A DNA stretch of 64,000 nt. It comes from CAIWHR01 sp963741355. Lineage in GTDB: Bacteria; Pseudomonadota; Gammaproteobacteria; Burkholderiales; Casimicrobiaceae. Every line of letters starts with the position of its first letter. Within the stretch, counting starts at the first letter, position 1. The notes under the pieces are model-generated. The model worked only from the letters and a program-made list of their open reading frames with translations, ran no database searches and was not told the DNA's origin. A program made the position numbers and the translations under genes. Positions 21,548 through 30,817 of the stretch are shown here, one piece after another. The stretch is from NCBI GenBank assembly GCA_963741355.1, contig CAVUIG010000021.1, positions 1-64,000 of the forward strand. The letters are read 5' to 3'.

Positions 21548-22447
21548 CAATAGTGCTCCGGATCGTTCCTGGCGGTCGCCGCCGCCAGCTCGTCGGCCTG
21601 CTTCATCAGCCTGCAGCGTGTCGTTCCAGTGCTCGAGCGCCATGCGCTCCTCGGCGGTGAAGCGCTTCAGGCGCGCCATGAGGTCGTCGAAGTCCACGAG
21701 GTGGCCGTCGAAGTCGGGACCGTCGACGCAGGCGAACTTGATCTCGTTGCCGATCTTCACGCGGCAGCCGCCGCACATGCCGGTGCCGTCGACCATCAGC
21801 GGATTGAGGCTCACCATCGTCTTGATCTTGTGCGGCCGCGTCGCCTCCGCGCTGCCCTTCATCATGATCGGCGGGCCGATCGCCACGCACTCGTCGATGT
21901 CGGGATGCTTCGCGATCGCGAGCCGGATGCCCTCGGCGACGGTGCCCTTGACGCCGGCCGAGCCGTCGTCGGTGCACACGATCACCTCGTCGCACACCGT
22001 GTTGAACTTGTCGTCCCAGAACACGAGGTCCTTGTTGCGGAATCCGATGACGCCGATCACGTAGGCGCCCGCATCCTGGAACGCGCGGGCCTGCGGAAAC
22101 ATCGGCGCGACGCCCAGGCCTCCGCCGACGCAGAGCACCTTCTTCGCGTGACCGATCGGGCTCGGCACGCCCATCGGCCCCACCATCGCATAGAGCGAGG
22201 TGCCGACCCGGCAATTCTGCTGCATCTCGCGCGTCGTCTTCCCGACCGCCTGGATGACCAGCGTGATCGTTCCCTTGCCGGGATCGAAATCCGCGATCGT
22301 CAGCGGGATGCGCTCGCCGTGCTCGGTCGCCATGACGATGACGAACTGGCCGGGTCGCGCGGCTTTCGCGAGCAGCGGGTGGCGGACTTCCAGCAGGTAC
22401 GTGACGTCGGAAAAATCGCTCCGCGCGACGATCTCGAAATTCGACAT
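21547..22447 (-). CDS. nfnA: NfnA / ferredoxin-NADP reductase-like [2Fe-2S] flavoprotein
   Basis: Small subunit of the Nfn-type complex. From ATG 22447: FAD domain (RPGQFVIVMATEHGERIPLT), NAD domain (VLCVGGGLGVAPMFPQAR), and the C-terminal [2Fe-2S] motif GTGMCGGCRVKIGNEIKFAC with VDGPDFDGHLVDFD, the hallmark of the NfnA/SudB family. One base is inserted near 21607; the restored tail LMKQADELAAATARNDPEHY ends at TGA, overlapping the nfnB ATG. A short ORF with a strong ribosome-binding site lies just upstream (22468-22626). First large gene of the 7.6-kb ferredoxin operon. Confidence 0.83.
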
Positions 22448-22467
22448 GGTGGGTGGGCTCGGATGAA

Positions 22468-22626
22468 TTACCTGGCGCGCGGCGAGGCGCACCGGTGAGT
22501 CGGCGCCGCGGCCGGATGCCGCGCGGCCGGGCCGCGGCGGGATCGCGGCGGCGACGGGTGCGAAACGAGCGCGCCGACCGACCGCCTCCGCGAATCGCTG
22601 GCGGTCAGATCATGGTCGGCGTTCAA
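22468..22626 (-). CDS. Possible 52-aa leader peptide before nfnA
   Basis: TTG at 22626 is preceded by a perfect AGGAGG (22634-22639) at 7-bp spacing, the best Shine-Dalgarno in this part of the window. The frame starts with NADHDLTASDSRRRSVGAL, becomes Arg/Pro/Ala-rich, and ends with TAA at 22468-22470, 20 bp before nfnA. It has no recognisable domain. It could be a translated attenuator or leader, the stub of a lost gene, or chance. The composition after residue 20 argues for non-conserved sequence. Confidence 0.35.
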   Translation of the reverse strand: MNADHDLTASDSRRRSVGALVSHPSPPRSRRGPAARHPAAAPTHRCASPRAR

Positions 22627-22877
22627 TTCGATTCCTCCTGATGACGCCGTCCATCGCTCGAACCGGCACACCAAGACGACGGTGAATGCAGGCGTGATGG
22701 ACGATGGAAGGATGCTACGCCGAGGCACTGCTGCTACAAAGCGCCGCACCCCCGATCCGTTTGATCTGCATCAGTTTTGCCTTAATTCGCGCGTCGGTTG
22801 CGACTTTCGGCGGCGGTGAACTTCGAATCACCCCGGAAAGTCCTATGACGGAACCCTGATTGCCGCAGGGATTTACA

Positions 22878-24003
22878 ATGACGAATGTGGCGGCTTTGCC
22901 TGCGTTCGGCGAATTCGGCAGCGCCCTCCCGTACCCGAGACCCGAAATGCCCGAAGCCGATTCACCGCCATTGCGCCTTACCCAGCTCTCCCACGGCGGG
23001 GGCTGCGGCTGCAAGATCGCGCCGGGCGTGCTGCGCGACATCCTCGGCCGCGCGGGAGGCGGCCTGCTGCCGAAGGATCTTCTGGTCGGGCTCGAGACGT
23101 CCGACGACGCCGCCGTTTACCGGATCAACGAGCGGCAGGCGATCGTCGCGACGACGGACTTCTTCACGCCGATCGTCGACGATCCCCATGACTTCGGCGC
23201 GATCGCGGCGGCAAATGCGATCTCCGACGTGTATGCGATGGGCGCGACGCCGCTGTTCGCCCTCGCGCTCGTCGGAATGCCGATCGACAAGCTGCCGGTC
23301 GACACGATCCGCCGCATCCTCGAAGGCGGCGAGACGATCTGCGCCAAGGCGGGCATTCCGATCGCGGGCGGACACACGATCGACTCGGCGGAGCCGATCT
23401 ACGGCCTCGTCGCCATCGGCATCGTCGATCCGGAACGACTCAAGCGCAACGCCGGCGCGCGTCCCGGCGACCGTCTGGTGCTGGGCAAGCCGCTCGGCGT
23501 CGGCATCTACAGCGCCGCGCTGAAGCAGGGGCGGCTCGGCGCCGAGCACTACGCCACGATGATCGCCAGCACCACGCAGCTCAACACGCCCGGCATCACG
23601 CTCGGCACGATGGAATCCGTGCACGCGCTGACCGACGTCACGGGCTTCGGCCTGCTCGGCCATCTGCTCGAAGTCTGCCGTGCCTCCGCCGCCACCGCCA
23701 CGCTCGACTTCGCGCGGATCCCGCTGCATCCCGGCGTGCTGGCGCTGGCGCGCGCCGGATGCGTGACGGGAGCCTCCGGCCGGAACTGGAGCGGATACGG
23801 CAGCGACGTGACGCTTCCCCCGGCGCTACGGACGCGGAACGCGCGGTGCTGACCGATCCGCAGACCTCGGGCGGGCTTCTCGTCGCCTGCGCGCCTGACG
23901 CGGTGGACGAGGTGCTGGCGATCTTCCGCGCCGAGGGCTTCGCAGCGGCGCCGCCGAAATCGGCGGAATCTCCGCCGGCCCCGCGCGGGTCGAGGTACGA
24001 TGA
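22878..24003 (+). CDS. selD: Selenide, water dikinase (selenophosphate synthase)
   Basis: Makes selenophosphate from selenide and ATP. The active-site motif HGGGCGCKIAPG uses Cys, not selenocysteine. ATP/metal motifs ETSDDAAVYRI, ATTDFFTPIVDDP, ANAISDVYAMGA and GGHTIDS, the TDVTGFGLLGHL segment and C-terminal LTDPQTSGGLLVA are all present. Two frame changes (about 23815 in a C5 run and about 23945) read as one missing base each, unlike most shifts here. The end restores to AEIGGISAGPARVEVR, TGA 24001-24003. ATG 22878 has AGGGA upstream; ATG 22947 (MPEADSPPLRLTQLSHGG) is a plausible alternative. egtB follows after 27 bp. Confidence 0.88.
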
Positions 24004-24030
24004 TGTGCAGACGCCCCGCCCGGAGCCGAG

Positions 24031-25339
24031 ATGACCGCCTGGAAGATCGTTTCGCGCGACGACGCGCCCGCGCCGGCCCATGCAGCGCCGGAGCATCTGC
24101 AGGATCGCTTCGCCGCGGTGCGCGCGACGACGCGCTCGCTCGCGGCGCCGCTGTCGGCCGAGGACTGCGCGCTGCAGTCGATGCCCGATGCGAGCCCGGT
24201 CAAGTGGCATCTCGCGCACACGACCTGGTTCTTCGAGACGTTCGTCCTCCAGCGCTTCCTGCGCGGATACCGGCCGTTCGACCCCGCGTTCCGCGTGCTC
24301 TTCAACTCGTACTACAACGCGATCGGCGAGCGGCATCCGCGTCGCCGAGCGCGGCCTGCTGTCGCGGCCGTCCCTCGACGAGGTCATCGCCTATCGCGCG
24401 CACGTCGACGCGTGCATGGCCCCGCTGTTCGCGAGTCGCCGGCGCCGACGCGGAGCTCGCGCAGATCCTGGAGCTCGGGCTGCAGCACGAGCAGCAGCAT
24501 CAGGAGCTCATCCTGACCGACGTCAAGCACCTGCTGTCGCGCAATCCGCTCGCGCCCGCCTATCGCCGCGCGCGGCCGCTGCCGCCGCATGCCGCAGCCG
24601 CTGCTCCGCTGGATCGCGCACGACGGGGGACTGACCGAGGTCGGCGCCGACGGGTCGGGGTTCGCGTTCGACAACGAATCGCCGCGCCATCGCGTGTACA
24701 TCGCGCCGTTCGAGCTCGCGTCGCATCCCGGTCACCAACGGCGAATATCTCGCGTTCATCGACGACGGCGGCTACCGGCGGCCCGAGCTCTGGCTGGCGC
24801 TGGGCTGGGACCTCGTCCAGGCGCAGAAGTGGGAGGCGCCGCTCTACTGGGACCGGCGCGACGGGGGCTGCACGGCATTCTCGCTCGCCGGCCGCGTCGA
24901 GGTCGCGCCGGACACTCCGCTCGTGCACGTGAGCCTGTTCGAGGCCGACGCGTTCGCGCGCTGGGCCGGCGCGCGCCTGCCGACCGAAGTCGAATGGGAG
25001 GTCGCGGCGCGCGGCGCCCGCGTCGACGGCAATTTCCTGGACAGCGGCGCGCTGCACCCGTTGCCGCCGGATGTCGCGCCGCCGGAATCGGCGCCGGCCC
25101 AGATGTTCGGCGACGTGTGGGAATGGACGCAGAGCTCGTACGCGCCGTACCCCGGCTACGTGCCCGCGCCCGGCGCGGTCGGCGAATACAACGGCAAGTT
25201 CATGTGCAACCAGTACGTGCTGCGCGGCGGGTCCTGCGCGACGCCCCGCTCGCACATCCGCGCCACGTACCGCAATTTCTTCCCCCCGGAAGCGCGCTGG
25301 CAGTTCTCGGGCGTGCGCCTCGCGCGAAGCGTTCGCTGA
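24031..25339 (+). CDS. egtB: Ergothioneine biosynthesis protein EgtB (sulfoxide synthase)
   Basis: Non-heme iron enzyme that joins hercynine to a thiol donor with oxygen. Start ATG 24031, GGAG about 6 bp upstream. The N-terminal DinB-like iron domain carries DASPVKWHLAHTTWFFETF and the HxxxHxE motif LQHEQQHQELILTD. The C-terminal FGE/sulfatase-modifying fold carries RLPTEVEWEVAARG, FGDVWEWTQSSYAPYPGY and LRGGSCATPRSHIRATYRNF. Four one-base insertions (near 24345, 24435, 24590 and 24725) match the length modulo 3. Downstream of selD in the same direction and convergent with egtD. I read it as EgtB rather than the selenoneine enzyme SenA because no selenosugar synthase gene is nearby. Confidence 0.87.
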
Positions 25340-25349
25340 GCGCGGGATT

Positions 25350-26307
25350 CTATTCGGCGTGAAAGACGGCGAAGTCGCCGGCAGGATCCTGCCAGCGGCG
25401 TACGCGCTCGAATCCGGCCCGCCCGAGCAGCGCGGCGAAATCATCTGGCGCGTACTTGAACGAATCCTCGGTGTGGATGCGCTCGCCGGCGGCGAATTCG
25501 CGCAGCGCCGTCCGCAAGAGCGACGCGCTGCGGCGACGCCGCTTCGAGGTGTATCTCGACCCGCCCGGAGGCGGCGGCGTAGAAGGCGCGATGAATCCAT
25601 CGGGCCGCGACGAAGTCGCTCCCGATCACGTGATTCACGTGATTGAGCGCGTTGCGGTTGAACGCCGCGGTGACGCCGAGGGAATCGGCGTAGGCCGCCT
25701 CGATGCGCTCTTCGGACTTCTTCGTGTCGACGCCGATGAGGAGGCCGCTGCCCGGGAACGGTGCAATGACGCCGGATCTGGCCGATGAATCGCTGCGCCT
25801 CGTCGGGCGTGAAGTTGCCGATCGACGATCCGGGAAAGAAGAACGTCGCGGGCGCGTCGGTCAGGTCATCCCGCAGATCGAGGCCGTCGGCGAAGTCGGT
25901 GACGACGCCCAGCATCTCGATCGACGGATGCTGCGGCGCCATCCGCGCCAGCGCTTCGCCGATCGCGTCCTCCGCGATGTCGACCGCGAGATAGCGCGAC
26001 GGCAGCGAGCCATTCGAGCCATGCCTCACCCTTGCGGCAGTCGCCGGCGCCGAGGTCGACGAACTGCCGGCCGCGGCCAACGGCGCGCGCGATGTCGGCG
26101 CGGTGCGCGTCGAAGATCGCGCGCTCGGTGCGCGTCAGGTAATACTCCGGAAGCTCGCAGATCGCGGCGTACAGCGCGCAGCCCAGCCGATCGTAGAAAT
26201 AGCGAGGCGCGATGCGCGCCGGCGACGCGCGAAGGCCGGCAACGAGCGCCTCGCGCTCGGCGGCAAGGTCGCGTTCCAGTACGCCTGACGATGCGTGGGG
26301 TCGACAT
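25350..26307 (-). CDS. egtD: L-histidine N-alpha-methyltransferase EgtD
   Basis: SAM-dependent trimethylation of histidine to hercynine, the first step of ergothioneine synthesis. Recognised from YFYDRLGCALYAAICELPEY followed by TRTERAIFDAH, QFVDLGAGDCRKG (SAM site), PATFFFPGSSIGNFTPDEA, AFNRNALNHVN and the C-terminal HTEDSFKYAPDDFAALL ending ...FAVFHAE. The start is taken as ATG 26307 (MSTP, then a one-base insertion). Several more frameshifts occur between 26030 and 25480. The stop lies 10 bp from the convergent egtB stop, so the egtBD pair is complete, on opposite strands. Confidence 0.85.
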
Positions 26308-26479
26308 TGTTCTTCTTGGATCGGGAGGCGAGCCGCAATGATAGCTTGCCGGCCGAGGCCGATGCGGTCCGTCGCGTCCCGAATTGACGTAGGATGACGC
26401 CTCGCCCATCGATGATGGCGCGCGGAACCTGCCCGGTCGCCGGCCAAGACGCCCTGCCGCTCCCGACGATCGCCCCACC

Positions 26480-28101
26480 GTGTCGCCCGCCGATTCCCGT
26501 AATGCCCTGCTGCCTGCCGCGGGCGGCGCTCCGCGCGACGCGCTCGGCCTCTATCCCGCCGCCGGGTTCCGGATCGTGGAAGGGCGTTCCCGCGAGGCGA
26601 CGGGCCTTCCGCAGGCGCTGTGGTATTTCGAGCGCGAAACGATCGCGCTGCCCGAACCCCGGCACGCCCGTCGCGGGGTTCACGCCGGGCGTTGCGGTCG
26701 GCGCACGATCTCCGCGGCTGGATGGCGGGCCGACACGACTCCGATGCGCCCGATTTTCCGCCGCTCGTCTGGATCGCCGCGCCGGAAGTGCGGGCACATG
26801 CGCAGCTGTCTCGCGACGCGACCTCCGCCACCGTCGACGGCAGCGTTCTGCCGCTGCGCCTCGTGCCGCGCTTCGCGCTCAACCGTTCGTGGTTCAACGA
26901 CGCGTCGGCGGCGTTCTTCGCGCAGCGCGAGGTGAGGCTGCGCGGCCGCGTCGACAGCGGCTCGTTCGTCGCCCGCACGATCTGGCCGGAGGATTTTCGC
27001 TTCCGGCGCCTCGCCGACACCGGCGATCTCCAGGACGCGGAGGCCTCCGCGCCGTCGCTGCGTGCGCGCATCCGTGCGCAGCCCTCCGGCGGTGCCCGCA
27101 GCCCGTTCTCGGCATCGACCCTGTGGCGCCGGCGCGCGCTCGATCCGGACCTCGCCGGCCGCACGATCCTCGGCTTCGTGCTGAACGGCGCGCAGGGCGA
27201 CGACGACGAAGCGCACGGCGGTCACCTGGCGCTCGTCACGGGCCGCGTCGCGCCGGACGGGGCCATCGGCGACTGGCTCGTCAACAACTTCTACACGCTC
27301 GACAGCGAAAGCGAAAAAGGCATCCTCGCGGCGCCGGTGCCGCTCGACAACTATCTCGCCGATCTCAACGCCGGCCAGAACTGGTACCGGCCGTCGTACC
27401 TGCTCGTCGCCGTGCTGTCGCGACCCCGCGCCGCCGTGCTCGCCCAGTCCGCGCTGGCGCGCGTGTACAACCAGTTCTATCGCCACCAGCTCATCTATGA
27501 CATCCGACGATGAATTGCGCCGGCATCACCGTCGACGCGCTGCGCACGCTCGGCTGGAGCATCGCCGCGCGCGGCCCGACCAACCGCCTGCTAGCCTGGG
27601 CGTCGCTGCCCTTCGTCGCGATCCGCGAGCGCTCGCTCGCGAAGGCATTGGACGCCTTCGACTATCTCAACGAGGACCAGACCCGGCTGCTGCCGGCGGC
27701 GGCATTCGAGGAAATCTTCGCGAGCCTGCGGGAGCTCGCGACCGGCAGCGGCGCAAGGCGGCGCCCGCGGCAAGCTCGAGCAGATGCTCGCGGCGGACGT
27801 CGACGCGCTCGCGTTGCTGCATTTGCCGCAGTTCCCGTCGAGTCGCGCGTGGGGAACGGCGCCGGCGGTCACGATCCGGGAGATTCATGAGCGCCTGCCG
27901 CGCGACCGCGCAGAACTCAAGATCATTCCGGTGCCACCCCGTCCGTTTCCTCCGGAATTGCGCGATCCCGATCTGCTGCCCGCGCCGCTGCGCGGATCCG
28001 AGATCGCGGCCTTTGTGTGGGCGACGGTTTCCCTGGTCGGGATTCCGTGGGTCGCATGGAGGCTGTGGCGCCGGCACCGTCGTCCGGCGATCGCCTCATG
28101 A
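26480..28101 (+). CDS. Putative permuted papain-like (DUF4105-like) membrane-anchored enzyme, split by frameshifts
   Basis: Two adjoining reading frames (26480-27512 and 27510-28101) read best as one ~540-aa protein. The first ends NQFYRHQLIYDIR exactly where the second supplies MNCAGITVDALRTLGW, and one extra base at ~27508 would join them. His in EAHGGHLALV followed ~110 residues later by Cys in NCAGIT is the order found in permuted papain-like folds such as DUF4105 proteins. The context NNFYTLDSESEKGI and AGQNWYRPSYLLVAVL also fits. The C-terminus has one transmembrane helix (IAAFVWATVSLVGIPWVAW) with a basic tail. Additional shifts occur near 26680 and 27755. Function and substrate are unknown. 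Confidence 0.5.
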
Positions 28102-28186
28102 CGGCGCCTTCGTATACAGGCGCCGCATTCCATGCGCATCGGCCTAGAATCGTCCGGACAGATACCGCAACGCGAGGAGGATTCCG

Positions 28187-28670
28187 ATGCGACTGCATTC
28201 GATTGTGCTCGCCCTGTCACTGGTCGCGGCCGCGTGCGCGACCTCCGACACATCGCCCACGCTTCCCGGCTCCGTGAACGCGCCTCCGCCACCCATCCTG
28301 CCGGCGTCGGATGCGGGCGACGCACTGCTCGCGACGGGGATCTGGGTCTGGCAGGGCACGCGGATGGCCAACGACACCCGCGTGGTTCCCGACGCGCCCG
28401 AGCGCTACACGCTCGAGTTCCAGCCGGGCGGGCGCGTCAACGTGCGCGCCGATTGCAACCGCGGGTCGGGAAGCTATCTGCTGAACGGCAGGAGCCTGAC
28501 GTTCGGGCCGATCGCGTTGACGCGCGCGATGTGCCCGCCCGGATCGAAGGACGCCGAATTCCTGAAGGGACTCGCGGCGGTCAGCGGCGCACGAGGACAA
28601 CGGCAGCGAGCTCGTGCTGACGCTCGCCGGAAATGCGGGCGCGATGCGGTTCCGCTCGACCGGTCGGTGA
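28187..28670 (+). CDS. META-domain lipoprotein
   Basis: About 160 aa with a lipoprotein signal peptide (LSLVAAAC lipobox at residues ~10-17). The mature part matches the META/HslJ type: ADCNRGSGSYLLNGRSLTFG, IALTRAMCPPGSKDAEFLKG, and after one inserted base near 28588, ELVLTLAGNAGAMRFRSTGR. Outer-membrane or periplasmic; members are linked to stress or antibiotic tolerance, but no specific activity is known. Encoded convergently with the lipoprotein gene at 28692, with 21 bp between the stops. Confidence 0.7.
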
Positions 28671-28691
28671 CAGGCGCGGCGCGCCGCGCGC

Positions 28692-29342
28692 CTACTTCGG
28701 CGCGGCGATCAGCCCGCGCGCCGAGAGCTGCTTGATGATGAGATCCGCGAATCCAGGCGTCTCCTGCGCGACCGACTGCGGGTTCATCGTCTGCGTCGTC
28801 GCCGACCAGATGAGGCGCCGCGTCTTCACGTCGTAGAGGCTCGCCTCGACCGAGGCGACGTCATATTGCGACACCTGGGTAACCGGGTACCACGCGGGCC
28901 CGTAGAAGCCGCCGTACGGGCCGTATCCGGGCCCGAATCCCGGACCCCACCCGGGGCCGCCGCCGGGAACCATCGTCGTCGAGACCTGCGTCTTGGTGTC
29001 GACGCCGAGCAGGCGCACGACGAGGAGCCCCTGCGCGCCCGACTTCTCGATCGCGGCGGAGAACGGCCCTTCGGCCACGCGCGCGTCGTCCGCCATCACC
29101 GTGTAGCCGGGAACGCCGTCGACGCCGACGGCGCGCAGCTTCTGCGCGAAGATGTCCTCGAACACGCGGCGGTTGGACACGTTGCCGCTGCCCACGCCCA
29201 CGACGTCGATCTTCTGCATCGGGCCGCCGGTGTACGCGGGGTCGAACCACGCCGACTGGATCGACGTCGACTGGCAGCCCGTCAGCGCGACGAGCAACGC
29301 CACGCCGGCCGCCGCGAATGCACGGACAAGCGAGAAATTCAT
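28692..29342 (-). CDS. DUF4136-like lipoprotein with Gly/Pro/Tyr-rich insert
   Basis: 216 aa, intact. Signal peptide ends at the lipobox ALTGCQ (Cys ~23). The mature domain (SAWFDPAYTGGPMQKIDVV, RRVFEDIFAQKLRAVG and the C-terminal ASVEASLYDVKTRRLIWSAT) fits the DUF4136-type lipoprotein fold. Around residues 128-152 sits a low-complexity PGGGPGWGPGFGPGYGPYGG stretch, probably an exposed loop. No enzymatic role is expected. Periplasmic side of the outer membrane is likely. Confidence 0.65.
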   Translation of the reverse strand: MNFSLVRAFAAAGVALLVALTGCQSTSIQSAWFDPAYTGGPMQKIDVVGVGSGNVSNRRVFEDIFAQKLRAVGVDGVPGYTVMADDARVAEGPFSAAIEKSGAQGLLVVRLLGVDTKTQVSTTMVPGGGPGWGPGFGPGYGPYGGFYGPAWYPVTQVSQYDVASVEASLYDVKTRRLIWSATTQTMNPQSVAQETPGFADLIIKQLSARGLIAAPK

Positions 29343-29477
29343 GGAATGGCCTCGTCGAAAGGGGTTGCGACGGGATCGGTGATAGCGACAGGATGCGCTT
29401 CGGCGTTCGCTGCCGGCGGCGTCTCGTACCGCGCATTCTATCGCCTTGCCGGCACGCGCCGTGCCGGGCGCGCGGCG

Positions 29478-30254
29478 TCAGCGGTTCCTGAACACGGGCT
29501 TGCGCTTCTCGACGAAGGCACGCATGCCCTCCTTCTGATCGTCGAGCGCGAACGTCGAATGAAACTCGCGCCGCTCGAACAGCAGTCCTTCCGCGAGCGA
29601 GGACTCGTAGGCGCGGTTGATCGCCTCCTTGATCTTGAGCACGACGGGCAGCGAGTGCGTCGCGATCTTCGCGGCGACGGCCAGCGCTTCCTCCTCGAGG
29701 CCGGCGGCGGGCACGACGCGCGCGACGAGCCCGCTGCGCTCGGCCTCGGCGGCGTCGATCATGCGCCCGGTGAGGCACCAGTCCATCGCCTTTGACTTCC
29801 CGACGGCGCGCGGCAGCCGCTGCGTGCCGCCCATCCCCGGCATCGTGCCGATCGAAACCTCGGGCTGGCCGAATTTCGCGGTGTCGGCGGCGATGATGAG
29901 GTCGCAGGACATCGCGAGCTCGCACCCGCCGCCCAGCGCGTAGCCGGCGACCGCCGCGATCACCGGCTTGCGGATGGCGCGGATGCGCTCCCAGTCCGTC
30001 GTGATGTAGTTGTCATGCAGCACCGTCTGGTAGCTCCAGTCGGCCATCGCGCCGATGTCGGCGCCGGCGGCAAAGGCCTTGTCGTTGCCGGTGAGGACGA
30101 TGGCCGATATGCCGTCGTCCGCGTCGAAGCGTTCGAGCGCCTCGCCCAGCTCCTTCGCGAGCTCGCCGTTGAGGGCGTTCATCCGCTGGGGACGGTTGAG
30201 TCGCACGATGCCCACGCGCCCGCGCGTCTCGACGACGATGTTCTGATAGGTCAT
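29478..30254 (-). CDS. Enoyl-CoA hydratase
   Basis: 258 aa crotonase-fold enzyme hydrating a 2-enoyl-CoA. ATG 30254 gives MTYQNIVVETRGRVGIVRLN. Oxyanion-hole and catalytic regions are present: FAAGADIGAMADW, AGYALGGGCELAMSCDLIIA (Glu) and FGQPEVSIGTMPGMGGTQRL (Glu). The C-terminal SPLKxxxE-like helix region EGLLFERREFHSTFALDDQKEG is typical. It could serve as the PaaF-type 2,3-dehydroadipyl-CoA hydratase, which is missing from the paa block at 52-63 kb, or in fatty acid or amino acid oxidation. It stands alone. Confidence 0.85.
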   Translation of the reverse strand: MTYQNIVVETRGRVGIVRLNRPQRMNALNGELAKELGEALERFDADDGISAIVLTGNDKAFAAGADIGAMADWSYQTVLHDNYITTDWERIRAIRKPVIAAVAGYALGGGCELAMSCDLIIAADTAKFGQPEVSIGTMPGMGGTQRLPRAVGKSKAMDWCLTGRMIDAAEAERSGLVARVVPAAGLEEEALAVAAKIATHSLPVVLKIKEAINRAYESSLAEGLLFERREFHSTFALDDQKEGMRAFVEKRKPVFRNR

Positions 30255-30817
30255 TTCGATTTCCTGGCGATTGATGCGGGAAGGACGCTCGCGGGGCACG
30301 CGGACGCGCGCCGGGAGGACGCCCCAAGAATGCCTTGGCGGCGGCCACTCGTCGAGTCCCGCCCCGCAGACCGGTCGATACGGCGCGTCCTCGATGCGCC
30401 CGCCCCGGCGGCTGCCGGTGCCTCCTTCCGCCCCATCTGCGCCGGACCCGCGCCCGGGCCGTGCCACTCGTTCTCGGGTGCCGGCCCCCCGGGAGGCGGC
30501 CCCCCGTTGCCGGCGCCCGCGGTCGACCCGACGAAACGGGTTGACTTCCGACAAGAATCTATGACAATGTGCTATGACATTGGCATGAATCGGGATCCGG
30601 CGGAGCCGCCGGCGGGAGGATCCCGGGGGCCGAACGAAGGGCCCGAATCGAAGGCCTCCGCCAAGGGATTGTATTTAAAGCACTAATTGAAGCAAGGCGC
30701 AGCTAGCCGCGCGAGGCAGGCAGTCCGGGGGAACGGGACGTCGCGCCGGCCGCCGGCGCAAAGGCAACGCACCACAGGGACGGCACGGCCGTGTGTAGCC
30801 AGTCAAAGGAGAAACAG
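30255..30817. promoter_or_regulatory. Long intergenic leader: promoter-like motif, direct repeat and hairpins
   Basis: A 563-bp gap. The first half is extremely GC-rich with no supported gene. At 30540 TTGACT is followed by a direct repeat CTATGACA (30559-30566 and 30572-30579, period 13), compatible with a -35 region and regulator half-sites. Nearer the cytochrome gene, GCGCCGG/CCGGCGC (30743-30759) forms a strong hairpin and CACGGCCGTG (30784-30793) is a palindrome. These suggest a structured 5' leader; I could not match it to a known riboswitch. Confidence 0.4.

Noticed and set aside
23008..23023. SelD as a selenoprotein
   Set aside because: The active-site codons read GGC TGC GGC TGC AAG, so it is the Cys form.
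24031..25339. EgtB-like gene as selenoneine synthase SenA
   Set aside because: Sequence blocks are those of canonical proteobacterial EgtB, and no SenB glycosyltransferase-like gene is adjacent. Left as a question, not a call.
29478..30554. Extended start for the enoyl-CoA hydratase at 30554
   Set aside because: The extra N-terminus is Arg/Gly/Pro-rich shadow sequence; ATG 30254 gives the standard MTYQNIVVE start.
30700..30817. Cyclic di-GMP (GEMM-type) riboswitch ahead of the cytochrome gene
   Set aside because: The consensus core segments could not be aligned; only generic GC-rich hairpins are visible.
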